This document shows positions 48,790-58,152 of a DNA stretch of 64,000 nucleotides, piece by piece. The notes under the pieces were generated by a model. That model ran no database searches. It had not been told where the DNA came from and worked only from the letters and a program-made list of their open reading frames with translations. Source of the DNA: Nonomuraea solani. GTDB taxonomy: Bacteria > Actinomycetota > Actinomycetes > Streptosporangiales > Streptosporangiaceae. The position numbers were made by a program, and so were the translations under genes. Positions within the stretch are counted from its first letter, which is position 1; each line of letters opens with the position of its first letter. The stretch covers positions 186,001 to 250,000 of the forward strand of contig NZ_FNVT01000007.1 in the NCBI RefSeq assembly GCF_900108335.1, read 5' to 3'.

Positions 48790-48870
48790 AGCGACCCTCG
48801 GCGAACAGGAGGGACCGGCGAGCGGAGCCGCCCCCGCTCGACGGTGACCACCACGGGGAGGCCGGAAAGT

Positions 48871-49518
48871 TCAGGAACGCAGGTAGGCCAGGACGGCGAG
48901 CACCCGGCGGTGCTGGTCGCTGTCCTCCGCGTAGAGGCCGAGCTTGTTGAAGATGCTCCTGATGTGCTTCTCCACGGCGCCGTCACTGATCACGAGCTGC
49001 CGCCCGATGGCCGGATTCGACTTCCCCTCGGCCATCAGCCCGAGCACCTCACGCTCCCGCGGCGTCAGCTGCGCCAGCGGATCGTCCTTGCGCCTGCGCA
49101 CCATCAACTGGGACACCACCTGCGGATCGAACACGGTCCCGCCCGCGGCCACCCGCCGCAGGCCCTCCAGAAACTCGTCCACGTCGACGACCCGGTCCTT
49201 CAGCAGGTAGCCCACCGCGCCACGGGCGTCGGCGAGCAGGTCGTCGGCGTAGGAGACCTCGACGTACTGCGACAGGATGAGCACGGGCGCCCCCGGCACC
49301 CTGCGCCGCGCCTCCACGGCCGCCCTGAGCCCCTCGTCGGTGAACGACGGCGGCATGCGCACGTCGACCACCGACACGTCGGGCTTGTGCTCGGCGACCG
49401 CCTCGACGAGGGCGTCGCCGTCGCCGACGGTCGCCACCACCTCGCAGCCGAACTCCTCCAGCAACCTGACCAGGCCCTCCCTGATCAGCACCGCGTCATC
49501 GGCCACGACTACCCGCAC
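48871..49518 (-). CDS. NarL/LuxR-type response regulator
   Basis: A 215-residue two-component regulator. The receiver domain has acidic VVADDAV, phospho-acceptor Asp52 (SVVDVRMPP) and the switch LILSQYVE with Lys in GYLLKDR. The LuxR HTH is LTPREREVLGLMAEGKSNPA and SDGAVEKHIRSIFNKLGL. The partner sensor kinase gene lies upstream and overlaps by 10 bases, so this is a co-translated pair. Target unknown; the divergent acyltransferase gene is the nearest candidate. Confidence 0.93.
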   Translation of the reverse strand: MRVVVADDAVLIREGLVRLLEEFGCEVVATVGDGDALVEAVAEHKPDVSVVDVRMPPSFTDEGLRAAVEARRRVPGAPVLILSQYVEVSYADDLLADARGAVGYLLKDRVVDVDEFLEGLRRVAAGGTVFDPQVVSQLMVRRRKDDPLAQLTPREREVLGLMAEGKSNPAIGRQLVISDGAVEKHIRSIFNKLGLYAEDSDQHRRVLAVLAYLRS

Positions 49519-50756
49519 GGAACCTCCGCCACGATCAATGTGGGCCCGCCGTCGGGTGAATGGACGGCCAGCTCCCCGTCAACGGCGCGGAGCCGGTCGG
49601 CCAGCCCGGCGAGACCATGTCCCTTGGCGACGTGTGCGCCGCCGACCCCATCATCCCCGATCGAGAGCATCAGGACGTCACCGATGCGGACGAGCTGGAT
49701 CGTGCAGACGGTGGCGCGGCTGTGCTTGGCCACGTTGGTGAGGGTTTCGGCGCAGACGAAGTAGATGGCGTTCTCGACGGCCGCCTGGTAGCGCTCGACG
49801 GTCTGCACGTCGAGGTCCACGGGCACCGTGCAGCGCCCCGCCAGGGCGGCCAGGGCGGGCGCGAGGCCGCGGTCGGACAGGATGGGCGGGGCGATGCCGC
49901 GCGAGAGGGCGCGCAGCTCGTCGAGGGTCTCGCGGGTGGCGGTGATCGCCGACTTGATCGTGGCCTGGGCCGCCTCGGGGTCCTTGGCCATCTGCCGCTG
50001 CGCCCTGGACAGCTCCATCGCCAGCGAGACCAGCCGCTGCTGCGGCCCGTCGTGGATGTCGCGCTCCAGCTTGCGCAGCGCGTTGGCCTCGGCGGACACG
50101 GCGGCGGCCCGGCCCTGGGCCAGGTCGTCGATGCGCTCCTGCAGCTCGGCCACCCCGGTCAGCAGCGCCCGGCCCAGCCCGGCCCTGACCAGCGCGGCGC
50201 CGCGGATCACGAACGGCATGAGGAGGGTGAAGACCAGGCCGATGGAGACGTAGAACATCGAGTTGATCCAGTAGCCGTCGCCCATGCCGAGCAGCTCGGG
50301 CAGCTCCATGTTGCCGGGGATCTGCGAGGTGATGATGCCGTAGATCGGCCAGGTGAGCCCGGCCAGGGGGACCGCCCAGAACACGACGGTGAGCACGAAG
50401 CTGATGATCGCGAACGGCAGGTTGATGATGCCGTGCAGCAGGTCGAGCCAGGACTGTCCGCTCGTCAGCGGGTTGACCAGCCGCCGGAACCGGCCGGCGC
50501 CCGCCGGGGCGGGCTTGTAGCGGGGCCGGACGGGGGGCCGTTTGAGCACGTCGGACAGCCAGCCGCGCTCCGCGTCGGCGAAGCCCCGCGCCAGCATCAG
50601 CGTGCCGGCCAGCAACGGCACGCCGATCCACACGACCGCCGTGCCCAGCCCGGCGGCGAAGCCCGCGAGCATGAGCACGAAGCCTATGAGCGTCGTCGGG
50701 AGGCCGACCAGCGTGTAGCGGGTGTCGAGGAGGACACGCCTCATCAGGGAGCGCAT
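49509..50756 (-). CDS. Sensor histidine kinase (HisKA_3)
   Basis: A 415-residue membrane kinase. An N-terminal sensor region with four membrane helices (about 18-35, 40-56, 112-134 and 165-188) is of the actinomycete putative-sensor type. The dimerisation domain has the phospho-His235 in KLERDIHDGPQQRLVSLAME. The HATPase_c domain has CAETLTNVAKHSRA (N box) and IGDDGVGGAHVAKGHGLAGL (G box). It phosphorylates the NarL-type regulator encoded next. Confidence 0.92.
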   Translation of the reverse strand: MRSLMRRVLLDTRYTLVGLPTTLIGFVLMLAGFAAGLGTAVVWIGVPLLAGTLMLARGFADAERGWLSDVLKRPPVRPRYKPAPAGAGRFRRLVNPLTSGQSWLDLLHGIINLPFAIISFVLTVVFWAVPLAGLTWPIYGIITSQIPGNMELPELLGMGDGYWINSMFYVSIGLVFTLLMPFVIRGAALVRAGLGRALLTGVAELQERIDDLAQGRAAAVSAEANALRKLERDIHDGPQQRLVSLAMELSRAQRQMAKDPEAAQATIKSAITATRETLDELRALSRGIAPPILSDRGLAPALAALAGRCTVPVDLDVQTVERYQAAVENAIYFVCAETLTNVAKHSRATVCTIQLVRIGDVLMLSIGDDGVGGAHVAKGHGLAGLADRLRAVDGELAVHSPDGGPTLIVAEVPCG

Positions 50757-50940
50757 GGCCTCAACGGTAAGACGTCGCCGCGACCGGCACGAGCGGGTGC
50801 GCCTTCCAATAGGGGTAGGGCCAGCCCTACCCCTGGTGGTGGTGTGATCTTGACCGGCATACGGTGGCCCGCGGCAGTGTGCCGGGACGCCGTGAACGGG
50901 AACCTTGATTCATCCGCTCTCAGCGAATCGAGGCCCCCCA

Positions 50941-52212
50941 ATGACCGTCCTGCTGGACCGCCCCGCCGCCACAGTCGCGCCGCCGCGCGCGGCGGGCGCG
51001 CGCCGCACGGCGCGGGATCCGTTCATCGACCTGTTGCGCGTGTTCGGCATGGCGCTCATCGTGTTCCAGCATTGGACGATCCCCGTGCTGTCGTACGACG
51101 GTGTGCGGCTGACCACGGGCAACGCGCTGGCCACGCCGGGAGTGTGGGTGGTGACCTGGATCAGCCAGGTGATGCCGCTGGTGTTCTTCGCGGGCGGCGC
51201 GGCGAACGCGATCAGCTTCGGCCGGTGGGACGGGAGCCCGCAGCGGTGGCTGTCGGCCCGGCTGCGCCGGCTGGCCTGGCCGCTGCTGCCGCTGGCCGCG
51301 GTGTGGATCCCGCTCCCCCACATCCTGCTGACGCTGGGCGTGCCGGCGCAGCCGCTGGAGGTGGGCGCGAAGCTGACCGGCCAGCTCCTGTGGTTCCTGG
51401 CCGTCTACCTGATCGCCGTCACGGTCATGCCGTACGCGCACCGCCTGCACGAACGGTACGGCCTCCTGGTCCCCGCGGCTTTGGCGGCCGGGGCGGTGCT
51501 GACGGACGTGGCGCGCTTCTCGACCGGGTTCGACGCCGTGGGCTACCTGAACATCGTGTTCGTCTGGCTGGCCGTGCACCAGCTCGGCTTCTTCTACGCC
51601 GAGGGCCGGCTGCGGCTCCCCTGGGCGATGCTGGCCGGTGGTTTCGGGGTGGGCGCGCTGCTGGTGGCGTACGGCCCCTACCCGGGCAGCATGATCGGCC
51701 TGCCGGGCGCCGAGGTGTCGAACATGGCCCCGCCCACGCTCGCCATGCTGGCCGTCGGCGTCGGCCAGATCGGGCTGGCCGTGCTGCTGCGCCCGCTGCT
51801 GCTGCGCCTGCCCCTGGACCGGCTGCTGGACTGGGCGGGTCCGCGCGTCATGACGGTGTACCTGTGGCACATGCCGGCCCTCTTCGCGGTGACCGGGGTC
51901 GTGGTGGTCCTGCTGGGCGTGGAGACGCCGGCGCCGGGCAGCGGCCTGTGGTTCGCCGGGTGGCCGCTCTGGTTCGGGATGTTGTGCCTGGTCATGTGGC
52001 CGCTGCTGAAGGGGTTCGCCAGGTTCGAGACGCCGCCGTCGCTGCCGTACGGGCAGGCGGGCTGGGGCGGCACGCTCGGCGCCGCGGTGCTGGTCGGCGC
52101 CGGGGTGCTGACCCTGACCGTGGGCGGCTTCGCGCCGGGCGGCGGGCCGTTCCTGGGAGTGCTCGCCCTGCTCGGCGGGCTGCTGACGACGGTGCCGCGA
52201 GCCCGCGCCTGA
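50941..52212 (+). CDS. Acyltransferase-3 family membrane protein
   Basis: A 423-residue protein with about ten membrane helices. The N-terminal RDPFIDLLRVFGMALIVFQH carries the family's Arg and His, and MPLVFFAGGAANAISFGRWD and MTVYLWHMPAL follow. Such proteins transfer acyl groups to sugars or lipids at the cell surface. ATG 50941 preferred to ATG 50905. Its promoter lies in the 184-bp gap shared with the divergent two-component system, where I see no clear operator. Confidence 0.85.
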   Translation: MTVLLDRPAATVAPPRAAGARRTARDPFIDLLRVFGMALIVFQHWTIPVLSYDGVRLTTGNALATPGVWVVTWISQVMPLVFFAGGAANAISFGRWDGSPQRWLSARLRRLAWPLLPLAAVWIPLPHILLTLGVPAQPLEVGAKLTGQLLWFLAVYLIAVTVMPYAHRLHERYGLLVPAALAAGAVLTDVARFSTGFDAVGYLNIVFVWLAVHQLGFFYAEGRLRLPWAMLAGGFGVGALLVAYGPYPGSMIGLPGAEVSNMAPPTLAMLAVGVGQIGLAVLLRPLLLRLPLDRLLDWAGPRVMTVYLWHMPALFAVTGVVVVLLGVETPAPGSGLWFAGWPLWFGMLCLVMWPLLKGFARFETPPSLPYGQAGWGGTLGAAVLVGAGVLTLTVGGFAPGGGPFLGVLALLGGLLTTVPRARA

Positions 52213-52272
52213 GAGTCGTGGTGAGGGTCCGGAAATGCGAACGTCACCCGCCGTTGAGGAGAATGCAGCGGT

Positions 52273-52770
52273 ATGACGAAGATTCGGGCCCTCGCCGACG
52301 CCGACCTTCCCGCCATCGCGGAGATCTACGCCCACTACGTGACCGGCACCGTGGCCACGTTCGACGAGAAGCCGCTCACCGTCGCCGACTGGCGGGCCAA
52401 GGCGGGCGCCATCGCCGACGCGGGGCTGCCGTTCCTGGTGGCCGAGCTGGACGGTGAGGTCGCCGGCTACGCCTACGTCGCCCAATATCGTCCCAAGCCC
52501 GCCTACCGGCACACGCTGGAGGACACCATCTACCTGGCGCCGGGCTGCACCGGGAGGGGCCTCGGCCGGCTGCTGCTCGGCGAACTCGTCGCCCAGGCCC
52601 GCGAGACCGCGGCCCGCCAGCTCGTCGCGGTGATCGCCGATTCCGGGGACCCGGCGTCGGCCCGGTTGCACACGGCGTTCGGCTTCGAGGAGGCGGGCCG
52701 GCTGAGGGCCGTGGGGTTCAAACACGGGCGCTGGATCGACACGGTGTTGTTCCAGCTCGACCTGAAATAG
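52273..52770 (+). CDS. GNAT acetyltransferase, phosphinothricin acetyltransferase-like
   Basis: A 165-residue GNAT enzyme. It resembles Bar/Pat and methionine-sulfoximine acetyltransferases: IAEIYAHYVTGTVATFDEKP, YVAQYRPKPAYRHTLEDTIY, and the acetyl-CoA loop GCTGRGLGRLLLGELVAQA. VAVIADSGDPASARLHTAFG and FKHGRWIDTVLFQLDL are typical of the Pat branch. It probably N-acetylates a small amino compound. Confidence 0.9.
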   Translation: MTKIRALADADLPAIAEIYAHYVTGTVATFDEKPLTVADWRAKAGAIADAGLPFLVAELDGEVAGYAYVAQYRPKPAYRHTLEDTIYLAPGCTGRGLGRLLLGELVAQARETAARQLVAVIADSGDPASARLHTAFGFEEAGRLRAVGFKHGRWIDTVLFQLDLK

Positions 52771-52816
52771 TCGAGCCCGGTTCGACCACACGGCAAACTT
52801 CGGCAGGATAGGAGCC

Positions 52817-55315
52817 GTGAGCCTACTCGTTGACCGCCTGCCCGAAGACATCGACGCCGACCCGGACGCCATCTTCGACGCGTTCGTCGCCTGGAACGCC
52901 GAGCGGGGGCTCACGCTCTATCCCGCCCAGGAGGAGGCCCTCATCGAGGTCGTCTCCGGCAGCAACCTGATCCTGGCCACGCCGACGGGCTCGGGCAAGT
53001 CGCTGGTGGCGGCGGGCGCCCACTTCGCCGCCCTGACGCGCGACATGCGCACGTTCTACACCGCGCCGATCAAGGCGCTGGTGTCGGAGAAGTTCTTCGA
53101 CCTGTGCGCCGTCTTCGGCACCGAGAACGTCGGCATGATGACCGGCGACGCCAGCGTCAACCCCGGCGCCCCGATCATCTGCTGCACGGCCGAGATCCTG
53201 GCCAACGTGGCGCTGCGCGACGGCGCGGCGGCCGACATCGGCCAGGTCGTCATGGACGAGTTCCACTTCTACGCCGAGCCCGACCGCGGCTGGGCCTGGC
53301 AGGTGCCGCTGCTGGAGCTGCCCAACGTGCAGTTCATCCTGATGTCGGCCACGCTCGGCGACGTGTCGATGTTCGAGCAGGACCTGACCAGGCGCACCGG
53401 ACGCCCGACCTCCGTGGTCAAGCACGCCGAGCGGCCGGTGCCGCTGATCTACTCCTACCGGATGACCCCGCTGCACGAGTCGCTGGAGGAGATGCTCTCC
53501 ACCGGGCAGGCGCCGGTCTACGTCGTGCACTTCACGCAGGCCGCCGCGATGGAGCGGGCCCAGGCGCTGATGTCGATCAACATGGCGACGAAGGCCGAGA
53601 AGGAGGCCATCTCCGCCATGATCGGCGGGTTCCGCTTCACCACCCGGTTCGGCCGGGCGCTGTCGCGGCTGGTGAAACACGGCATCGGCGTGCACCACGC
53701 CGGGATGCTGCCGAAATACCGGCGGCTGGTGGAGCGGCTGGCGCAGGCCGGGCTGCTGAAGGTCATCTGCGGCACCGACACGCTCGGCGTCGGCGTCAAC
53801 GTGCCGATCCGCACGGTGCTGTTCACGGCGCTGTCCAAATACGACGGCAACAAGGTGCGGCGGCTGCGGGCCCGCGAGTTCCACCAGATCGCTGGCCGGG
53901 CCGGCCGCGCGGGCTTCGACACGATCGGCTACGTCGCCTGCCAGGCCCCCGAGCACGACATCGAGAACCACAAGGCCCTCGCCAAGATCGGCGACGACCC
54001 CAAGCGGCGGCGCGGCTACGCCCGCAAGAAGCCGCCGGAGGGCTTCGTGGGCTGGAGCGAAGACACCTTCACCAAGCTCCAGGAGGCCGAGCCCGAGCCG
54101 CTCAACTCCCGGTTCAAGGTCAGCAACGCCATGCTGCTGGCGGTCATCAACCGCCCGGGCGACTGCTTCCAGGCGATGCGCCACCTGCTCACCGACAACC
54201 ACGAAGACCGCAAGTGGCAGCGGCGGCACATCAGCCAGGCCATCGCCATCTACCGGTCGCTGCTGGCCGGCGGCATCGTCGAGCAGTTCGCCGAGCCCGA
54301 CGAGCAGGGCAGGCGGGCCCGGCTGACGATCGAGCTGCAGGAGGACTTCGCGCTCAACCAGGCGCTGTCCACGTTCGCGCTGGCCGCGTTCGACCTGCTC
54401 GACCGCGAGTCGCCGTCCTACGCGCTCGACATGGTCTCGATCGTCGAGTCGATCCTGGAGGACCCGCGCCAGATCCTGTCCGCCCAGCTCAAGAAGGCCA
54501 GGGGCGAGGCCGTCGGGCAGATGAAGGCCGACGGCATCGAATACGAGGAGCGCATGGAGCTCCTGGCCGAGGTCATGTATCCGATGCCGCTCGACGACCT
54601 GCTGCTCGGCGCCTACGAGACCTACCGGCGGGGGCATCCGTGGGTGGGCGACTACACGGTGAGCCCGAAGTCGGTGATCCGCGACATGTTCGAGCGGGCC
54701 ATGACGTTCGGCGAGTACATCCAGTTCTACGAGCTGACCAGGTCAGAGGGCACGGTGCTGCGCTACCTGGCCGACGCCTACCGCACGCTGTCGCGCACGG
54801 TGCCCGAGCATCTCAAGACCGAGGACCTGATCGACCTGATCGAGTGGCTCGGCGAGCTGGTCCGCCAGGTCGACTCGTCGCTGATCGACGAGTGGGAGAA
54901 GCTCACCAACCCCGACGCGGTGCTGGAGCAGCAGGAGCAGCTCGAAGCCAAAGTACGCCCGGTCACCGCCAACCCGCGGGCCTTCCGCGTGCTGGTGCGC
55001 AACGCCATGTTCCGGCTGGCCGAGCTGTGCGCCCTGGAGAAGGAGGAGGAGCTGGCCGAGCTGGCTCCCGACGTCGACTGGGGCGCGGCGCTGGACGCCT
55101 ACTACGACGAGCACGAGGAGATCCGCACCGACGCCGACGCCCGTGGTCCCGCGCTGCTGCGGATCGAGGAGGAGAGCGGGCTGTGGAAGGTGCGGCAGAC
55201 GATCAAGGATCCGGCCGGCGACGGTGACTGGGGCATCGACGCCCAGGTCGATCTGACCGCCTCCGACGAGGAGGGCCGCGCGGTCCTGCACGTGCTCGGG
55301 CTCAACCGCCTCTAG
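52817..55315 (+). CDS. DEAD-box (Ski2-like) helicase with DUF3516 C-terminus
   Basis: An 832-residue RNA helicase-like ATPase. Motifs are I ATPTGSGKS (54-62), II Asp-Glu-Phe-His (147-150), III FILMSATLGD, and VI HQIAGRAGRAGFDT; GTDTLGVGVNVPIRTVLFTA lies between. The C-terminal third (about 500-830) is the DUF3516 region typical of actinobacterial and cyanobacterial members related to Ski2/Mtr4. Likely role in RNA processing or decay. GTG start at 52817. Confidence 0.92.
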   Translation: MSLLVDRLPEDIDADPDAIFDAFVAWNAERGLTLYPAQEEALIEVVSGSNLILATPTGSGKSLVAAGAHFAALTRDMRTFYTAPIKALVSEKFFDLCAVFGTENVGMMTGDASVNPGAPIICCTAEILANVALRDGAAADIGQVVMDEFHFYAEPDRGWAWQVPLLELPNVQFILMSATLGDVSMFEQDLTRRTGRPTSVVKHAERPVPLIYSYRMTPLHESLEEMLSTGQAPVYVVHFTQAAAMERAQALMSINMATKAEKEAISAMIGGFRFTTRFGRALSRLVKHGIGVHHAGMLPKYRRLVERLAQAGLLKVICGTDTLGVGVNVPIRTVLFTALSKYDGNKVRRLRAREFHQIAGRAGRAGFDTIGYVACQAPEHDIENHKALAKIGDDPKRRRGYARKKPPEGFVGWSEDTFTKLQEAEPEPLNSRFKVSNAMLLAVINRPGDCFQAMRHLLTDNHEDRKWQRRHISQAIAIYRSLLAGGIVEQFAEPDEQGRRARLTIELQEDFALNQALSTFALAAFDLLDRESPSYALDMVSIVESILEDPRQILSAQLKKARGEAVGQMKADGIEYEERMELLAEVMYPMPLDDLLLGAYETYRRGHPWVGDYTVSPKSVIRDMFERAMTFGEYIQFYELTRSEGTVLRYLADAYRTLSRTVPEHLKTEDLIDLIEWLGELVRQVDSSLIDEWEKLTNPDAVLEQQEQLEAKVRPVTANPRAFRVLVRNAMFRLAELCALEKEEELAELAPDVDWGAALDAYYDEHEEIRTDADARGPALLRIEEESGLWKVRQTIKDPAGDGDWGIDAQVDLTASDEEGRAVLHVLGLNRL

Positions 55316-55335
55316 GGCATGAAAAAGACAAGCCG

Positions 55336-55371
55336 TGTGCCGGAACGGACTGGCAAGGGCGTCCCGGCACA
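55336..55371 (+). terminator. Stem-loop after the helicase gene
   Basis: TGTGCCGG (55336-55343) and CCGGCACA (55364-55371) form a perfect 8-bp stem with a 20-base loop, 20 bases after the helicase stop. The rest of the gap to 55451 holds a short palindrome ATTTCATGAAAT at 55441-55452 and nothing else I recognise. Confidence 0.6.
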
Positions 55372-55451
55372 GGCCTGTCGATACGAGTGTCCGACGAATT
55401 ACGTCGAGGTCGTGTCATGACAATGTCCCAAGATCGAGACATTTCATGAAA

Positions 55452-56018
55452 TCAGCAATCGGCGATGGTGCAGATCTTGGCCAGCATCGTCTTGGTGTCC
55501 TTCGTCTGCTGCTTGAAGTCGGAGGTCGCGGGCTTGCCCCACTCGCCTGACACCATGTAGAGGATCAGGGCGTTCCCGCGCCGGGTCACGATGCCCCGGT
55601 CGCCGCCGACGGCCGGCTTCCCGTCCTGATACGCCTGGCCGGTGACCGACAGCGCGCGGTCGCCGAGGCCGGCGGTCACGTTGGCGGAGTAGCGGTAGCC
55701 CTTGGTGCCGCACGAGCGCACGGCCGCCTCCACGTCGCGCAGCACCTTGCCGGCGGCCGCCGCCGACGAGTAGAGGATCACCTGCTCCGACTTGGCGTAG
55801 TCGGGCACCGCCGTGTAGACGAGCGTCCTGGCCTGGGTCCGTCCCTTCTGGCCCAGCGCGGCCTTCTGGCACGGGTTGACGACGAGCCTGGCCGCCTTCT
55901 TACTGCTGGCCGACCAGCTCGTCTCGGGGTTGTCGTCCTTCTTCGCGGCCGCCTTCTCGTACAGCAGGAAGTTGTTCGGGATGGCGACCGTCGCCGCGAG
56001 CAAGAGCACTGAGATCAT
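55452..56018 (-). CDS. Exported sensor-domain-like (PknH-type) protein
   Basis: A 188-residue protein with an N-terminal hydrophobic signal or anchor (MISVLLLAATVAIPNNFLLY). The outer domain has four Cys (NPCQKAAL, VRSCGTKGY, KICTIADC) in the pattern of the PknH-like extracellular sensor domain, which forms two disulfides. No kinase is attached. It starts 17 bases from the divergent DUF2087 gene. Confidence 0.7.
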   Translation of the reverse strand: MISVLLLAATVAIPNNFLLYEKAAAKKDDNPETSWSASSKKAARLVVNPCQKAALGQKGRTQARTLVYTAVPDYAKSEQVILYSSAAAAGKVLRDVEAAVRSCGTKGYRYSANVTAGLGDRALSVTGQAYQDGKPAVGGDRGIVTRRGNALILYMVSGEWGKPATSDFKQQTKDTKTMLAKICTIADC

Positions 56019-56035
56019 GGGACAAAATGGTATGA

Positions 56036-56530
56036 GTGAACGACGAAGACATCAGGCGCGTCCTCGGACTGCTCTACCAGGACGACACTTTGCGGACCTT
56101 CGCCTCCCTGGTGCTCGGGACGACCGACGGGCTCTCCCCCAAATGTCTGCACAAGCTGGCGGCCGGCGGCCTGGCGGCGCGCGGCGACGACGGAACATGG
56201 CGGGCCACGCCCGAGCGCTTCCGCGACCTGCTGCGGGCGCACGCCGAGCCCGCCGAGGAGCTGAGCCCCGACGAGCGGGTGCTGCGCACGTTCCTGGTGG
56301 ACGGGCGGCTGACGACCATGGCGATGCGGCGCGACAAGCGGCTCGTCGTGCTGCGCTACATCGCGATGGTCTTCGAGCCCGGCATGCGTTACGCGGAGAA
56401 GGACGTGAACGTGGCGCTGCGCGCCTTCCACGACGACTACGCGGCGCTGCGCCGCTACCTGGTGGACGAGGACCTGCTGTCACGCGAGGGCAACGTCTAC
56501 TGGCGCAGCGGCGGCCACGTGGACATTTAA
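56036..56530 (+). CDS. DUF2087-domain protein
   Basis: A 164-residue protein. The N-terminal winged-helix-like half (LTTDGLSPK-type segment LGTTDGLSPKCLHKLAAGGL) is followed by the DUF2087 half: VLRTFLVDGRLTTMAMRRDK, GMRYAEKDVNVALRAFHDDY and AALRRYLVDEDLLSREGN. Such proteins are probably transcriptional regulators. GTG start. The stop lies in the first copy of a 12-bp tandem repeat. Confidence 0.82.
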   Translation: MNDEDIRRVLGLLYQDDTLRTFASLVLGTTDGLSPKCLHKLAAGGLAARGDDGTWRATPERFRDLLRAHAEPAEELSPDERVLRTFLVDGRLTTMAMRRDKRLVVLRYIAMVFEPGMRYAEKDVNVALRAFHDDYAALRRYLVDEDLLSREGNVYWRSGGHVDI

Positions 56531-56557
56531 CGGGACATTTAACGGGACATTTAGCGC
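56522..56557. repeat. Three-copy 12-bp tandem repeat at a convergent gene junction
   Basis: GACATTTAACGG occurs at 56522-56533 and 56534-56545; a third, changed copy GACATTTAGCGC is at 56546-56557. The copies contain the DUF2087 stop (TAA at 56528) and the GH20 stop (TTA at 56551 on the plus strand). It reads as recent slippage between two genes. Confidence 0.85.
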
Positions 56558-58143
56558 AGGTTGCTGGTCCAGGCGTCGAGCTTGGCCTGCCACCGCTCCG
56601 GCGTCTCAGGGCGGCCCGGCACCCCCGGCCTGGTCTGCCAGGGCAAGGGGCCGTCCGCCCGCCGATACTCGACCCCGAGGGCGTCCAGCCGGCGTAGGTG
56701 GGCGTCCAGCCGGGTGCGGAAGCCGGCCAGGTCGCGCTCCTCCGAGCTCCAGACCGTCTCGGCGAAGGCCGCGAGCCGGGGGAAGGCCATGTAGTCCACC
56801 CGCCGGCCCGAGTCGATCAGCTCCGTCCAGACGCCGCACTGGGCGCCCAGGACGCGGGCGGCGGCCGGGTCGCCGCGCAGCTCGGCCGGGATCGGCTCGA
56901 AGGCGTAGACGTCCTCCAGCGTCAGCACCGTCCCGAACGGCACCGGCTCGTCCTCCCCCGGGCCCTGCCGGTAGTCGAGGTAGAGGGAGGTGTTCGAGCA
57001 GTTGATGACGTCGTGGCCGCGCCTGGCCGCCGCCACCGCGCCCAGCTCGCCCCGCCACGAGGCGACGACCGCGCCGGGGGCCAGGCCGCCTTCGAGGATC
57101 TCATCCCAGCCGACCAGCCGGCGTCCGCGCGCGGCGAGGAAGGTGCCGAACTGGCGGATGAACCAGCTCTGCAGCTCCTCCTCGTCGCGCAGGCCCAGCT
57201 CGGCGATCCGGCTCTGGGCCGCCGGGCTGGCCTTCCACTGGTCCTTGGGGCACTCGTCGCCGCCCACGCACACGTACGGGCTCGGGAACAGCTCCAGCAC
57301 CTCGTCCAGCACGTCCTGGAAGAACGCCACCGTGGCGTCCTCGACGTTGAGCACGTTCACGCCCACCCCCCAGCCCGTGCGCACCTCCAGCGGGGTGCCG
57401 AGGTTGCCCAGCTCCGGGTAGGCGGCGATGGCCGCCTGCGTGTGCCCCGGCAGGTCGATCTCGGGGACGACCGTGATGTGCCGCCTGGCGGCGTACGCCA
57501 CGATCTCCCTGAGGTCGTCCTGGGTGTAGAAGCCGCCGTGCGGGCGGCCGTCCATGGCGCCGTTCCAGCCGGTCTGGCTCTCGGTGCGCCACGCGCCGAC
57601 CTCGGTCAGCCGGGGGTGACGGCGGATCTCGACGCGCCAGCCCTGGTCGTCGGTGAGGTGGAAGTGCAGCACGTTCAGCTTGTGCAGCGCCATCAGGTCG
57701 ATGAAGCGCAGCACCTCGTGCTTGGTCAGGAAGTGCCGGGCGACGTCGAGGATGACGCCGCGCCAGCCGAAGCGCGGCGCGTCCTCGACGTAGGCGCCCG
57801 GCACCGTGAACGGCCCGCCCGGCCCCTTCCGGTACGCGGCGGCGGGCAGGAGCTGCCGCAGCGTCTGCGCCCCGTAGAACGCCCCGGCGGGCCCGCCCGC
57901 GACGATCTCGACATCCGGCCCGACACTCAGCCGGTACGCCTCCGGCGGCAGGTCCCCGAGCGCGAGGCTGATCGTGCCCGAGCCCGCCCCCGGCAGGAGC
58001 TCCCCGCCGGTGACGGGGGCGAGCTCACCGCGCAGCCAGGCCGCCACCTCGCCCAGCGCCGGATCGGCGGTGAGCGAGGTCCGGCCGTCGAGGACGAACG
58101 AACCCGGCCTGGACTCGTGCTTGACGGGCTTGGGGACGATCAT
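56551..58143 (-). CDS. GH20 beta-N-acetylhexosaminidase
   Basis: A 530-residue intracellular hexosaminidase that releases terminal GlcNAc or GalNAc by substrate-assisted catalysis. A GH20b domain (about 1-120) precedes the TIM barrel: WRGVILDVARHFLTKHEVLR, LHFHLTDDQGWRVEI, VVPEIDLPGHTQAA and the catalytic pair Asp296-Glu297 in CVGGDECPK. WDEILEGGLAPGAVVASWRG lies on the rim. There is no signal peptide, so it works on imported oligosaccharides. Nine bases follow the GH27 gene; last gene of the locus. Confidence 0.93.
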   Translation of the reverse strand: MIVPKPVKHESRPGSFVLDGRTSLTADPALGEVAAWLRGELAPVTGGELLPGAGSGTISLALGDLPPEAYRLSVGPDVEIVAGGPAGAFYGAQTLRQLLPAAAYRKGPGGPFTVPGAYVEDAPRFGWRGVILDVARHFLTKHEVLRFIDLMALHKLNVLHFHLTDDQGWRVEIRRHPRLTEVGAWRTESQTGWNGAMDGRPHGGFYTQDDLREIVAYAARRHITVVPEIDLPGHTQAAIAAYPELGNLGTPLEVRTGWGVGVNVLNVEDATVAFFQDVLDEVLELFPSPYVCVGGDECPKDQWKASPAAQSRIAELGLRDEEELQSWFIRQFGTFLAARGRRLVGWDEILEGGLAPGAVVASWRGELGAVAAARRGHDVINCSNTSLYLDYRQGPGEDEPVPFGTVLTLEDVYAFEPIPAELRGDPAAARVLGAQCGVWTELIDSGRRVDYMAFPRLAAFAETVWSSEERDLAGFRTRLDAHLRRLDALGVEYRRADGPLPWQTRPGVPGRPETPERWQAKLDAWTSNLR

Positions 58144-58152
58144 GAAACTCCT

